A DNA stretch of 64,000 bases from a virus. This document shows, piece by piece, positions 1 to 8,546 of this stretch. The DNA lies in IMG/VR virus record IMGVR_UViG_3300020469_003886, positions 28,103-92,102 of that record; one strand, given 5' to 3'. The first letter of the stretch is position 1. Each line of letters opens with the position of its first letter. Made by a program: the position numbers and the translations under genes. The notes under the pieces are model-generated. The model had not been told where the DNA came from. It searched no databases and was given only the letters and a program-made list of their open reading frames with translations.

Positions 1-1346
1 CCATAGCCTCCACGTTGTAACCAACCTTGAATATTTTTGCCTCTGTCATCAATCAATATATTTTGTGTGCCATCTGCCTGCACAGCATATGAATCTTTTC
101 TACCTACCACAATAATTTCATCTGGTTGTATTCCAAGTTCTCTTTTGATCCATTTGATCTTTTGTACTTTTGAATTTTCGTGATCGCCTCTCAATGGAGA
201 TGATAATATTTTGTAACTACCAAATTCTTTCACAACCATTTGTATCAATTTGTCGGTAGTTGGAAACTTTGGTAATCTATCAAAAAAATCTGTGCCAATC
301 ATTTTATCTAGTGTTGGGTCTGTTTTAGCAGGTGGAATATCTTTGTAATTTCCTGTAGTTACTCCTGCAAGTTTGGCATACTCGGCAAAAAAGTTTGCAA
401 GTACTCCATCCATATCAACATAAGCAATTGGTTTGCCTTGTGGTGCTTCGTCCATATCAAATGATTTACTTTTGTGTTTTGCATAACCTCTTTTGTCTAG
501 TGCTTTTTTATCTTTGTGTGATCCAGCCGCTCCACTTTTTCTAATGGCTTCCATATCTTTCCAATTTGGATCACGTGATTTGATATCTGGCTTCTTTGGC
601 ATTTTTGGTTTGTTTGCCATTTCTGATGTGTTATTTGATTTTTCTAAACTTTTTCTAATTATTTCAATTCTTTTTCCTGCTTCGCCTGTTCTTGATTGGA
701 TTTCATCATCTGTTTTGCCTTTTTTAATTAGTTTGATGATAAGCTCTTTTGTCATTGTTGCATAATTTTCTTGTACTTGTTCTTGAATTCCCATACCTTG
801 TCTTACTTTTGTGTATAATTGTTGTTTTAATTTTTCGCCCCCGTCAATGGTTTGTGAAAATGTTTTAAAGTCACCTGCTTTTGCAAGTGCTCTTGCCTTA
901 GATGCTGACACCCCAGATACATCAGTAGCATCTGCATCTCGTTCACCTGAGCTTACTATTGAAAATTTTTCAATGCCAAAATCTTTTAGGTATGGTCTCA
1001 TTTGTGATTCAAAGTCTTGTTTTCGATCTGAACCAACCACCATAATAACTTCATTGTATTGTTTGCCTAATTCTTCAAGAGCTTCCCACGGTGTGCGAAT
1101 AGATGGGTCATCCATGATATTCATGTGTGGGAACATTGCTCTTAAAAATGTAATTTTATCTTTGTATTGTAATGGATTCTTTTTTGGGTCATTAGTTTTA
1201 CCCGTGAATACATAATGGTCAGCACCACTGGCGGCGTTTTTCACTACGTCCATCAATCGTGCGTGTCCTTTGGTTGGCGGATTGAATCTGCCAAATGTAA
1301 ACACTGCCTTTTCTGCGTTTGGTTCTAATAACTCATTTAAAATCAT
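1..1346 (-). CDS. Nucleotidyltransferase (NMNAT-like) fused to 5'-nucleotidase domain, 3' end cut by window edge
   Basis: The reading frame is open from an ATG at 1346 to the left edge, so the C-terminus is missing. The N-terminal part carries GRFNPPTKGH, the HxGH-type signature of the nucleotidyltransferase fold used by NMN adenylyltransferases and cytidylyltransferases. The C-terminal part carries YVDMDGVLANFF, the HAD-like motif of 5'(3')-deoxyribonucleotidases. Between them lies a charged linker rich in Lys. The start at 1346 is one base after the stop of the small gene 1348-1494; an in-frame ATG at 1373 also exists but lies inside that gene. Domain calls are family knowledge; the substrate is unknown. 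NadE (34553) and PRPP synthetase (9151) in the window make NAD metabolism a reasonable guess. Confidence 0.8.
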   Translation of the reverse strand, partial: MILNELLEPNAEKAVFTFGRFNPPTKGHARLMDVVKNAASGADHYVFTGKTNDPKKNPLQYKDKITFLRAMFPHMNIMDDPSIRTPWEALEELGKQYNEVIMVVGSDRKQDFESQMRPYLKDFGIEKFSIVSSGERDADATDVSGVSASKARALAKAGDFKTFSQTIDGGEKLKQQLYTKVRQGMGIQEQVQENYATMTKELIIKLIKKGKTDDEIQSRTGEAGKRIEIIRKSLEKSNNTSEMANKPKMPKKPDIKSRDPNWKDMEAIRKSGAAGSHKDKKALDKRGYAKHKSKSFDMDEAPQGKPIAYVDMDGVLANFFAEYAKLAGVTTGNYKDIPPAKTDPTLDKMIGTDFFDRLPKFPTTDKLIQMVVKEFGSYKILSSPLRGDHENSKVQKIKWIKRELGIQPDEIIVVGRKDSYAVQADGTQNILIDDRGKNIQGWLQRGGY

Positions 1347-1347
1347 A

Positions 1348-1494
1348 TTATCTTCTTTTACCTTGTCCAGCATATGGTTTGTAAGAACGTCTTTTACTTT
1401 TGTTCATCGATGACATTTTCAATCTGCCGCGACCAATTGTTGTTCTTTTTGCTACATGCTCGATACTAGAGGATTGCCCCATCATCTTTGCCAT
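1348..1494 (-). CDS. Small basic protein, 48 aa
   Basis: ATG at 1494 opens a 48-codon frame ending in TAA at 1348-1350. The product is rich in Lys, Arg and Ser, with a basic C-terminus, and could bind nucleic acid. It starts just after the upstream gene stop at 1496 and its stop abuts the next start at 1346, so the three genes look translationally coupled. I do not recognise a family. Support is the tight fit between neighbours, not homology. Confidence 0.6.
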   Translation of the reverse strand: MAKMMGQSSSIEHVAKRTTIGRGRLKMSSMNKSKRRSYKPYAGQGKRR

Positions 1495-1495
1495 T

Positions 1496-1867
1496 TTATG
1501 CTCCTATTTTTAAATCTACTTCGCTGTACTCATTATCGTCCATCTTTTGTAGTTCCATGTCAGCAATTGATTTGGCCGCTAAATTCCTCACAAGTCCTGG
1601 AAACTTAATTCTTGCCATCGGGCCTGCTTCTTTTTTGGCTACGTTATCAATTAAGTAACGCCATAATTTAATTGCTAGATTGTGATCGTAAACACCTTTG
1701 GCACGTTTACGCATAAGATTTTTGATGATTGGCATATACTGACGTCTATAAAGGTCACCATCATTGGTTGCTAACAGTTCTAATTCATCAGCAAGATCTT
1801 GAACTTTATCAGGGTCAGTAGAACCGTCCTGTACTTCTAGTAAATAATCTTTAAATTGTTTAGTCAT
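1496..1867 (-). CDS. Conserved-type phage protein, 123 aa, function unknown
   Basis: Soluble, mostly helical-looking protein with a charged N-terminal half and an RRQYMPIIKNL segment. No catalytic motif is visible. It has its own leader of about 20 nt with AGGA upstream of the ATG and a probable promoter (1887-1915). It is the first gene of a run that continues into the small basic protein and the nucleotidyltransferase fusion. Confidence 0.75.
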   Translation of the reverse strand: MTKQFKDYLLEVQDGSTDPDKVQDLADELELLATNDGDLYRRQYMPIIKNLMRKRAKGVYDHNLAIKLWRYLIDNVAKKEAGPMARIKFPGLVRNLAAKSIADMELQKMDDNEYSEVDLKIGA

Positions 1868-1886
1868 AACTAATTCCTAAATGTAA

Positions 1887-1915
1887 TGTATATACATCTA
1901 TATTTATGCTGTCAA
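1887..1915 (-). promoter_or_regulatory. Probable sigma70-type promoter overlapping a late-type box
   Basis: On the minus strand TTGACA (1910-1915), 17 nt spacer, TATACA (1887-1892). A late-type CATAAATA (1901-1908) lies inside the spacer. It precedes the 123-aa gene at 1867. Confidence 0.5.
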
Positions 1916-1933
1916 CAATTAAATGATATCTTA

Positions 1934-2527
1934 TTAACTCCAGGGTTTTTTATCAAGATCAACTGTGATGCCCTGTGCTTTTAACCCTTTTATTACATTT
2001 TGTACACCAATTACCTGTCTAAATGTGTCATGTAGTGCATGGTGCTTGTCTGCTTGTGGCATTTGTGCTTGGATTCCAAAGCCAAACAGTGTTCTAGTAT
2101 CTCTTATGTCGTAATAACTCCATGGAACTCCAACTTCCATCTTACGCATAATATTGTCAACAATCATTAGATCAAAGCATGATCCGTGGCTCCAAGGACG
2201 TTTTACACCAAATGAAAACTTACGCAACTCTTTCATTGCGTCTTGTATTGTGATCCTATCACCGTTGTCACCAAATGCTTCATCCTGTGCTTCTTTTGAT
2301 TGTGTTGACCACCAATTGATTGTTTCTTCGTTGACTTTACATCCAAGTGCTGTACATGAATCCAAATCAATTCTTCTGTACATCACTTGATGTGGTGGAA
2401 GATCTGAAACTTTAATTTTGCTGTAATCTGCATGTGGATCAAATCTAATTGCGGCCATAGTAACAATTGCCGCATCGTTAGATGTAGCCAATGTTTCTAA
2501 ATCAATCATTAAATCTGTGTTTGCCAT
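1934..2527 (-). CDS. dexA: DexA-like 3'-5' exonuclease (DnaQ fold)
   Basis: The N-terminus has LMIDLETLAT, the first DEDD motif (D-x-E) of DnaQ-fold exonucleases. HGSCFDLMIV fits the second Asp motif and HHALHDTFRQV the last (H-x4-D). Length of 197 aa is close to T4 exonuclease A and the Rv2179c-like exoribonuclease family. I take ATG 2527 rather than the upstream ATG at 2545, because a strong promoter -10 box lies at 2534-2539 and would overlap the longer N-terminus. The resulting mRNA would start at or next to the ATG. It probably degrades nucleic acid 3' ends; whether RNA or DNA cannot be told from sequence. Confidence 0.82.
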   Translation of the reverse strand: MANTDLMIDLETLATSNDAAIVTMAAIRFDPHADYSKIKVSDLPPHQVMYRRIDLDSCTALGCKVNEETINWWSTQSKEAQDEAFGDNGDRITIQDAMKELRKFSFGVKRPWSHGSCFDLMIVDNIMRKMEVGVPWSYYDIRDTRTLFGFGIQAQMPQADKHHALHDTFRQVIGVQNVIKGLKAQGITVDLDKKPWS

Positions 2528-2533
2528 AGTATT

Positions 2534-2561
2534 AATATAGCACAATTTTCCAGAATGTCAA
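2534..2561 (-). promoter_or_regulatory. Sigma70-type promoter placing +1 at the dexA ATG
   Basis: TTGACA (2556-2561), 16 nt, extended TGC plus TATATT (2534-2539), then 6 nt to ATG 2527. The -35 box lies just beyond the stop of the upstream gene (2565). Confidence 0.8.
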
Positions 2562-2564
2562 GAG

Positions 2565-3176
2565 CTATTTTACGAAAGCACCAATTCTTCCATGCACGTC
2601 AGGATAATCAATATATCTATATCCTTTTGGAGGATCAATTGACTGTCCTTCCCAAACAGGAATAAATTCTACTATGTTTTGTTCAAAATCTGGATTTGGT
2701 CTAAAATGAACTTCTATAAGTTTACTACCTATAAATTCACAATTGATGTTCGGCTTATTTGCAAATTGTTCCAATACTTTTGGAAAAGGTATTTGATCAT
2801 CAGTTGCTACCCATTTATCCCATTTGGTAAATGTATCTTCGCTTTTGAATCCTTCAACACACAGCACTTGTTTGCCGTATTGATAATCAACTGACAAATG
2901 TTTTCCTTCGAACCATTCACACCAAAAATATCCAGGATCTAAATCTATTGTGTACTGTGACAGGTACATTTTTTTTGCACCTAATCCTAAGCCCATAACA
3001 TTAACACAAGGTCGTACAATATACCATGCTGGTTCAGGAACATCTATTCCTGCTGGACCACTTTTGTATCCTAACTTTCGAGAAAGTATTAATTTATCGT
3101 AGACCCAAATTTCGTCAGCATCTGCGGTCTTCCAGTAAATGTCTTCTGGTGTGTCTTCATAAATCTTCTTGTTCAT
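2565..3176 (-). CDS. Hypothetical phage protein, about 203 aa
   Basis: A soluble protein rich in aromatic residues (many W, Y and F). The C-terminal part has LIEVHFRPNPDF, which loosely resembles the E-x-R-x-N end of ATP-grasp enzymes; this is weak. The longest frame starts at 3200, but ATG 3176 (MNKKIYED) is as plausible and shortens the overlap with the upstream gene. It pairs with the following 216-aa gene and overlaps it, suggesting linked function. Confidence 0.7.
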   Translation of the reverse strand: MNKKIYEDTPEDIYWKTADADEIWVYDKLILSRKLGYKSGPAGIDVPEPAWYIVRPCVNVMGLGLGAKKMYLSQYTIDLDPGYFWCEWFEGKHLSVDYQYGKQVLCVEGFKSEDTFTKWDKWVATDDQIPFPKVLEQFANKPNINCEFIGSKLIEVHFRPNPDFEQNIVEFIPVWEGQSIDPPKGYRYIDYPDVHGRIGAFVK

Positions 3177-3807
3177 CTTTTGTTTTGTATGACCATTCAT
3201 CTGTGTGACCTACTGACCATTTAGGTGTGTTTTCGACTGTGTAGTTCTGTGAACATACTTTAAAGTCTGGCATCTTTCTATCTGGGTGTACTAAACTTTG
3301 ATCTGTAAATATTACCCTGTTGTTTGGCTGTGCCGCAAACTGACCATTTTCCATTTTAATCATGTTGAATGATTTGTGTTCCGGATCATGCTCTGAAAAA
3401 TTTGTGTTCAACACATTTTGATCTCTGTGACAGTTGTCAATTGTAAAAATGTATTCGCCTTTATGCATTTTTTTATCTTTGCCAAAAAATTCACAATCGC
3501 ATAACAATGGTTTTTTGATCACTGTGATATCATAATCAAAACAATCCCATATCTGTAAATGATCCAATGGCAATTGATTGTCTTTGTCGTAGTCTGTTTT
3601 CCAGACGAATGCTGATAATGGCAACTTATCAAAAGAAGCACCATAGTCTGTTAGTAGTGTTTCAAAGTATAATGCTTTGCCCATTACACTTTTTACTGAT
3701 ACCCATATTCCTGGTGTAAGTTCTCCATGACCTTTTTGTAGATCATATAGATACTCTTTTTTAACGTATACTTCTTGAGGTGGAAGATTGTGGACTAGGA
3801 AGCTCAT
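3157..3807 (-). CDS. Hypothetical phage protein, 216 aa
   Basis: Soluble, Asp/Lys-rich, no membrane segment and no motif I recognise. It lies 12 nt after the DUF5872-like gene and overlaps the next gene by about 20 nt, so these genes are probably co-translated. Confidence 0.72.
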   Translation of the reverse strand: MSFLVHNLPPQEVYVKKEYLYDLQKGHGELTPGIWVSVKSVMGKALYFETLLTDYGASFDKLPLSAFVWKTDYDKDNQLPLDHLQIWDCFDYDITVIKKPLLCDCEFFGKDKKMHKGEYIFTIDNCHRDQNVLNTNFSEHDPEHKSFNMIKMENGQFAAQPNNRVIFTDQSLVHPDRKMPDFKVCSQNYTVENTPKWSVGHTDEWSYKTKDEQEDL

Positions 3808-3819
3808 CTGGTGCCTCCG

Positions 3820-5058
3820 TTACCATGCTCTACAACTCCAGTATCTTGCCTTTGTTCTTGGCCCTGGATTTGAGCAGTTATGTCTTGCACGGAAACTTTT
3901 TCTACGTGCTGGGTTTGATTTTTTGATACGCATTGTTTTTGAATCTTTGTTCTTGCCGCCGCCTTGGTGACCAAAACGTACCATTTTTACGTTTCCTGTT
4001 TTAGGATCTTTTACATAAACTTTAAATTTACCTGGCTCATCTGTGCCAGTTCTAATTGGCTTACTTAACTTAACTGTTTTGCCTTTGTACTTGGCTTCAA
4101 ATGTTTGACCAAAATTTCGTTTGTTTTTATCTTTTTTAAAGTAAGGCTCTTTTGCACCTTTTGGTTTGTCGTATGTTTTAGCACCAATTTTAGAGTCTGT
4201 GTCTTTGTATATTGGTTTTGGATTTTTGCCGGGGACCATAAATCCTAATACGCCGCCTTCATCGACACCAAAACCTACAATGTCGTCGCCTAAGATCTTT
4301 GCCGCCTCTGTACAGTTGTCTTCATCAATTTCTGATACACCCATAACTTTCATAAATTCTTCGTGCATAGATTTAGTAATTGGCATCATAGCATAAAAAG
4401 GTTCTAATCCTTTTTCAGTAACAGCATCTTGACCGTACTTTGATGTAACTTTGTTGTATTCGTTAATTTCAGCGCCATCTGAAAGTATACCAGTATCAAT
4501 ATAACCTTTTAGCATTCCTGCTGGTAATTCGTCTCCGTTGCTTCCTTCATAATTTTTGTATTTGTTGTACCAAGCCTCTAATGCTGATTTGTCAACTGCT
4601 TCATTAACATCTTGTTCGTTTTTATCAAAGCCTGCTTGTACCATTTCGTATTCTAAATAATCTTTTACCACTTTTAAGTAATCTGATGCTTTGGTTAGTT
4701 TTGATGCTACCCAACCTTCAATACCTTCACGTTCAGAAACTTTTTGCAACATATCATGAACTGCTTTTGCGTTTTTCATTGCATGGTACATTTGTGATTT
4801 GCCCATGTTCACTTCATGATCTTGTTCTTGTGATTCTTGCTCTTGTGGTTCTTGTTCCATTTCGCAACCACATGCTTCTTCTAAATCTGAAATAAATTTT
4901 AGTGCTTTGTCATCTGCTAGTACAGTAACAGAGTTTTCATCAATTTTTTCGATTGTAGTTGAAATTAATGCTGTGCTTTCGCCAAACTCAAGATCAATTG
5001 CATCACCAACTTGTGGTGTTGCTGATAGAATATCAATATATTTTCTTATATCTTGCAT
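3820..5058 (-). CDS. 412-aa phage protein with C-terminal Cys/Arg-rich DUF5872-like domain
   Basis: Three parts are visible: an acidic Glu/Gln-rich stretch near residues 65-85 (EQEPQEQESQEQ), a helical middle segment containing EGWVASKLTKASDYL, and a basic C-terminus with FRARHNC and ARYWSCRAW. The basic Cys/Trp tail is common in marine T4-like phage proteins, and I associate it with DUF5872; the family name is from memory. It may bind nucleic acid or be a virion or core component. The start ATG 5058 is 5 nt from the upstream gene stop, with AGGAG about 13 nt before it. Confidence 0.7.
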   Translation of the reverse strand: MQDIRKYIDILSATPQVGDAIDLEFGESTALISTTIEKIDENSVTVLADDKALKFISDLEEACGCEMEQEPQEQESQEQDHEVNMGKSQMYHAMKNAKAVHDMLQKVSEREGIEGWVASKLTKASDYLKVVKDYLEYEMVQAGFDKNEQDVNEAVDKSALEAWYNKYKNYEGSNGDELPAGMLKGYIDTGILSDGAEINEYNKVTSKYGQDAVTEKGLEPFYAMMPITKSMHEEFMKVMGVSEIDEDNCTEAAKILGDDIVGFGVDEGGVLGFMVPGKNPKPIYKDTDSKIGAKTYDKPKGAKEPYFKKDKNKRNFGQTFEAKYKGKTVKLSKPIRTGTDEPGKFKVYVKDPKTGNVKMVRFGHQGGGKNKDSKTMRIKKSNPARRKSFRARHNCSNPGPRTKARYWSCRAW

Positions 5059-5062
5059 AATT

Positions 5063-5434
5063 TTATTTATCTCCTACTGCTTGTTTGTAAGCATCTAAGC
5101 CCATTTCCATAGCATCACGTTCTGAATCAGTAAAATTACCAATCACAGGAGTAGTTGATTCTACATCAAAGTCAATTGTCATTACATAATCAAGTGCATC
5201 AAACAACAATTCTGTTTCTTCCGGTGTTAAGTCTCTAGTTGTAGGCATGTCATATGCATGACGCCCATCTTTAATGTGATAAAATACATCTGTGTTTGAT
5301 TTACCAGGCTGACTTATGGTTCTTAGAATACCTTCTGGTACAATTAGTTCAATTGTTTTATATATTATCTGCAAAACTTCATTTGAAAGTTCTTCGTCAA
5401 CATATACTCTTATATGATGTTGATATGATCTCAT
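5063..5434 (-). CDS. Hypothetical protein, 123 aa
   Basis: Small soluble, acidic protein, rich in Asp and Glu at the C-terminus. No motif recognised. It sits between a membrane protein (5444) and the 412-aa gene with gaps under 12 nt, so it is probably in the same late transcript that starts near 5841. Confidence 0.72.
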   Translation of the reverse strand: MRSYQHHIRVYVDEELSNEVLQIIYKTIELIVPEGILRTISQPGKSNTDVFYHIKDGRHAYDMPTTRDLTPEETELLFDALDYVMTIDFDVESTTPVIGNFTDSERDAMEMGLDAYKQAVGDK

Positions 5435-5443
5435 TCTTAATCC

Positions 5444-5803
5444 TTAATCTTTTTTCTTGCTTGTGCCTGCATACAAACCAAACCAAGCCGCACCTGCACC
5501 AACAACCACTGAAACTAATCCTGATTGTTCTAATGTTGGACTTGCTAACTCCATATACCATACCACTACAGTATATAGTAGGTATATGTATGTTGTGATA
5601 AAAACTCTTGGAAAAATTCTCCAGGCATCAACAGCTCTAGCCAAATAGATTAACCATTTAAAAGGATTTTCTGAACTGTCTATAGTGTTAGTGTCAACTT
5701 CTAGATCAATCTGTACTTTTTTCTTTATATCTACTGACTTTGGTGCTTCTGCTGGTTTTGATACACTTTCTGTATTTTCTGTATTTTCTACATTTTTTGC
5801 CAT
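5444..5803 (-). CDS. Small two-helix membrane protein, 119 aa (holin candidate)
   Basis: The first about 40 residues are charged and Val/Glu-rich. Two hydrophobic segments follow: RVFITTYIYLLYTVVVWYM and GLVSVVVGAGAAWFGLYAG, with a KKKD tail. Similar two-TM proteins are common in T4-like marine phages and are often unassigned. Holin is a possibility from size and topology only. A late-type promoter box lies 30 nt upstream (5834-5841). Confidence 0.72.
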   Translation of the reverse strand: MAKNVENTENTESVSKPAEAPKSVDIKKKVQIDLEVDTNTIDSSENPFKWLIYLARAVDAWRIFPRVFITTYIYLLYTVVVWYMELASPTLEQSGLVSVVVGAGAAWFGLYAGTSKKKD

Positions 5804-5833
5804 GTGAATTACCTTTAAAATATTATATGCAGA

Positions 5834-5841
5834 TATTTATC
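5834..5841 (-). promoter_or_regulatory. T4-late-type promoter box GATAAATA
   Basis: Lies 30 nt before ATG 5803 and exactly 11 nt after the terminator stem 5853-5877. Confidence 0.6.
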
Positions 5842-5852
5842 TTTTTGAAAGA

Positions 5853-5877
5853 AGGTGCCCTAGGAACTAGAGCACCT
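5853..5877 (-). terminator. Hairpin terminator
   Basis: Eleven-base-pair stem with a TTC loop (one G-U pair in RNA), followed by a T-rich tail. It lies 8 nt after the stop of the gene at 5886. Confidence 0.75.
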
Positions 5878-5885
5878 ATAAAAGT

Positions 5886-6110
5886 TTATTTTTTAGTGAA
5901 AATCCAGTACAAAATCCATAGTGCTACTAGCCCTACCAAACCTTGACTGCCGATTTGATTTACAATTGCGATAATGTTTGCCACAACATCAAGGTCATAA
6001 AAACCAATCAGTTTGTCACCAAACAATACTTGCAATACAACACCAAATGAAATTAACGTAATTCCTACTTCAGTTAATTTTTTGACGCCATTGATTATTT
6101 TATCCCACAT
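5886..6110 (-). CDS. Small two-helix membrane protein, 74 aa
   Basis: Two hydrophobic segments (about residues 15-32 and 52-70), a short polar middle with FYDLD, and a basic KK end. This topology fits a class II holin-like protein, but nothing proves it. AAGGAG lies 7 nt before ATG 6110. It is the last gene before a strong terminator. Confidence 0.72.
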   Translation of the reverse strand: MWDKIINGVKKLTEVGITLISFGVVLQVLFGDKLIGFYDLDVVANIIAIVNQIGSQGLVGLVALWILYWIFTKK

Positions 6111-6349
6111 AAGTAATCTCCTTACTGCGTTGATGTACTCATCAACTGTGCTTTATTTAATGTAGAGTTAATTGACCATTAAAAACTATGTTTATGTAGG
6201 TAGTGTTTGTGATAAATGCATAGTTATCACGTACTGTAGGGCCCTTAAAATAGGATTAAGACACCAATATAGTGATATTTTAGCAAATTATATTATTGTT
6301 TTTAAACAATATTATTGTGGATAAGTTGGCCAAAGTTGACCTAGTTGAA
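6111..6349 (-). other. Non-coding spacer with inverted repeats, 239 nt
   Basis: No convincing gene on either strand. It holds three inverted repeats: 6209-6230 (GTGATAA arms, 8-nt loop), an 8-bp palindrome AGGGCCCT near 6238, and 6294-6311 (TATTGTTT/AAACAATA). No TATAAATA box or good sigma70 promoter is obvious upstream of the gene at 6110. Confidence 0.6.
6294..6311 (-). terminator. AT-only hairpin after the fibre gene
   Basis: Eight-base-pair stem TATTGTTT/AAACAATA with a 2-nt spacer, starting 39 nt after the fibre stop (6350). An AT-only stem is a weak terminator at best. Confidence 0.4.
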
Positions 6350-8431
6350 TTATGTTAGATCTTCGTAATCTATTGTGATTGTGTCTGCATCAGTGATTGC
6401 ACCATAATCATGATTACTAATTGCTGACTGTGTAACTGCACCATAGTTAGTTTCTTCACCTGTTGGCAATGTAGATCCAAGTATCACCCAACTTGCACCA
6501 TTGTAACCTTCAAATCTATCTGTGCTTGAATTAAATCTAAACATGCCAACCACTGGAGTAGTAGGTCTTTGTGCTGTTGTTCCCACCGGCAGTATCAATG
6601 CCCCAGTGCTTGTGATTTTTGCATTGCCAGTTCCGTTGGGTTCTATTTCAACATCACCATTTGATGTTGATACAATTTTGTTTCCATTAACATCTAAATC
6701 CCCACCAAGTTGTGGTGTTGTGTCTTCTACCACTGAAGTTGGCACTGTGGCAAAACTTAAACTGCCTGAGCCATCTGTTTGTAAAAATTGACTTGCTGTG
6801 CCGTCTGACGTTGGTAACGTATATGCTCCATTTACACTAACTGTTCCTGTAGTTTGTACGCCTGTTGGTGTTGTTTTAATTTTTTCACTTCCATAATGAT
6901 ACAATTTTGCTTCACCAGTTGAACCGTCTGCTTTAAAGTAATCTGCTGTACTGCCACTGCCATCATCTGAAACTATTGTAACATCGCTATCGTCAGCATA
7001 AGTTCTAATAATAATATTACCAGTTGTTTCGTTGATTACAAGATCACTGCCTGTGTGTTTTATATTTGCATCACTGTCAGTGCCAAGTATAATTTCATCA
7101 CTGTCAGCCATTTTAATGTTACTGCCGTTTGATTCTAAATGACCACCTAATTGTGGTGTTGTATCAAGTACTAAATCTGTACCAGGAATATCAACTGTTA
7201 ATGCAACTGTACCAGATGCATCTGGTAATGTAATTGTTCTGTCTGCTGTTGGATCAGTTGCTGTTATAGTTGTTTCGTATGCATCTGCTGTTGCACCTTC
7301 TAAAATAATATCTCCACCAGTACCAATATAAAAATCTGTACCATTTAATAGTTGAAATTGATCACTTCTAAATCTACCCGATATGTTTTGTGATCCACCC
7401 TTGATAAAAGAATACTCCAACATACCATCTTCGGAACCATCTGAAGCATCTAATATTTTACCAGTTATTTTAGCATAGGTAATTTCTTGATCGTTATCAT
7501 TTTCGGCTTTGAATTTAATCTGCCCAATATAGTCAGCATCTGTTGGACTTGCACTATTTCTTTTTAATGCAAAAACAGGTCCTGCTGTGCTTGAATCTTC
7601 TGTGGTTGTAATTAACAAACTATCATCTGTTGATGTGTTTGCAATTGCTAATGTTCCTGATGCTGTTCCTGAAAACGTTGGACTTGCTAGTGTTTTATTT
7701 GTTAATGTATCTGTAGTATCTTGCAATACAATTGTGCCTGTAGCATTTGGAATCGTAACTGTCCTGTCCGCTGTTGGATCTGCAACTGTTAGTGTTGTTT
7801 CGTGTGCATCTGCTGTGGCACCTTCGAACGTGAATGAATTCGTTACTGCTATTGTAGATGAATCAATTGTTGTTGTTGAACCTTGTACAGTTAAATCACC
7901 TGTTACTGTTAGGTTTGTCATCGATGACGTACCAGTTACTGATATTGGATCAGCGAACGTAATTGGATTTGCATTTGAAGAACTAATAGATTTAGTTGCA
8001 TTTACTATAACATCACCATCAAAATTAACTTGTCCTGATGCTGTAGTAAATGTAATATCACCTGTGCTTGATGTAGTGAAATTCAAACCTGCCGCACTTT
8101 GCATTGTGGTTTGACCTGTACCGTGCGTTTTTATGTGTAAACTTTGATCAACTGACGTTGATAGTGTAATTGATCCTGAATCATCTTCAAGAACTTTTTT
8201 ACCATTTATGTATAATGATCCTGGACCTACATATACATCACGCCACATTAGACTTGATGTACCTAGATCGTATGTAACGTTTGCTGATGGAACTAAATGT
8301 CCAGTAATTGAAGCAACTGACCCACTGGCACCACTGGCATTTATAGCCCCTGCTTTTAATGTGCCGTCGGCTGATTTGCCAACTTGAAAATCGGAATTAC
8401 TAGTTCCTTTTAAGTTATATGTTACTGCCAT
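6350..8431 (-). CDS. Tail-fibre-like structural protein, 693 aa
   Basis: Highly repetitive, rich in Ser, Thr, Gly and Asp and poor in Cys. It contains blocks such as TGTIVLQDTTDTLTNKTL and two copies of ATAD(A)xETT-x-T-x-DPTADRT. These patterns are typical of long fibre shafts in marine T4-like phages. DNA-level repeats follow the protein repeats (for example around 7240-7290 and 7750-7810). It is the only gene between a structured leader with a late-type promoter and a hairpin, so it is probably a late monocistron. Confidence 0.85.
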   Translation of the reverse strand: MAVTYNLKGTSNSDFQVGKSADGTLKAGAINASGASGSVASITGHLVPSANVTYDLGTSSLMWRDVYVGPGSLYINGKKVLEDDSGSITLSTSVDQSLHIKTHGTGQTTMQSAAGLNFTTSSTGDITFTTASGQVNFDGDVIVNATKSISSSNANPITFADPISVTGTSSMTNLTVTGDLTVQGSTTTIDSSTIAVTNSFTFEGATADAHETTLTVADPTADRTVTIPNATGTIVLQDTTDTLTNKTLASPTFSGTASGTLAIANTSTDDSLLITTTEDSSTAGPVFALKRNSASPTDADYIGQIKFKAENDNDQEITYAKITGKILDASDGSEDGMLEYSFIKGGSQNISGRFRSDQFQLLNGTDFYIGTGGDIILEGATADAYETTITATDPTADRTITLPDASGTVALTVDIPGTDLVLDTTPQLGGHLESNGSNIKMADSDEIILGTDSDANIKHTGSDLVINETTGNIIIRTYADDSDVTIVSDDGSGSTADYFKADGSTGEAKLYHYGSEKIKTTPTGVQTTGTVSVNGAYTLPTSDGTASQFLQTDGSGSLSFATVPTSVVEDTTPQLGGDLDVNGNKIVSTSNGDVEIEPNGTGNAKITSTGALILPVGTTAQRPTTPVVGMFRFNSSTDRFEGYNGASWVILGSTLPTGEETNYGAVTQSAISNHDYGAITDADTITIDYEDLT

Positions 8432-8436
8432 TTCAT

Positions 8437-8486
8437 CTCCATGTCAGCCCTTCTTTTCCACTTATGGACTGTCCGGGCATAAGCCC
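8437..8486 (-). promoter_or_regulatory. Structured leader of the fibre gene with competing hairpins
   Basis: GGGC at 8475-8478 can pair with GCCC at 8483-8486 (4-nt loop) or with GCCC at 8447-8450. CTTATG/CATAAG (8461-8466 with 8478-8483) overlaps the first hairpin, so these cannot all form at once. The ribosome binding site GGAG is at 8437-8440. Confidence 0.45.
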
Positions 8487-8515
8487 AAGTCATAGATAAT
8501 ATATGTACTTTAATT

Positions 8516-8523
8516 TATTTATC
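8516..8523 (-). promoter_or_regulatory. T4-late-type promoter box GATAAATA for the fibre gene
   Basis: About 85 nt before ATG 8431, in the gap after gene 8547-8783. Would give a leader of about 75 nt. Confidence 0.55.
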
Positions 8524-8546
8524 TATATAGTTTATTTTATTGGTTT

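Noticed and set aside
2528-2545. Longer N-terminus MCYINT for the dexA-like gene (and MCYINN for 16309)
   Set aside because: Both would place the promoter -10 box inside the gene and both share the sequence only because the promoters are alike.
7587-8114. Plus-strand 175-aa frame rich in Val and Ser
   Set aside because: It is the complement of the low-complexity fibre gene; no start signal.
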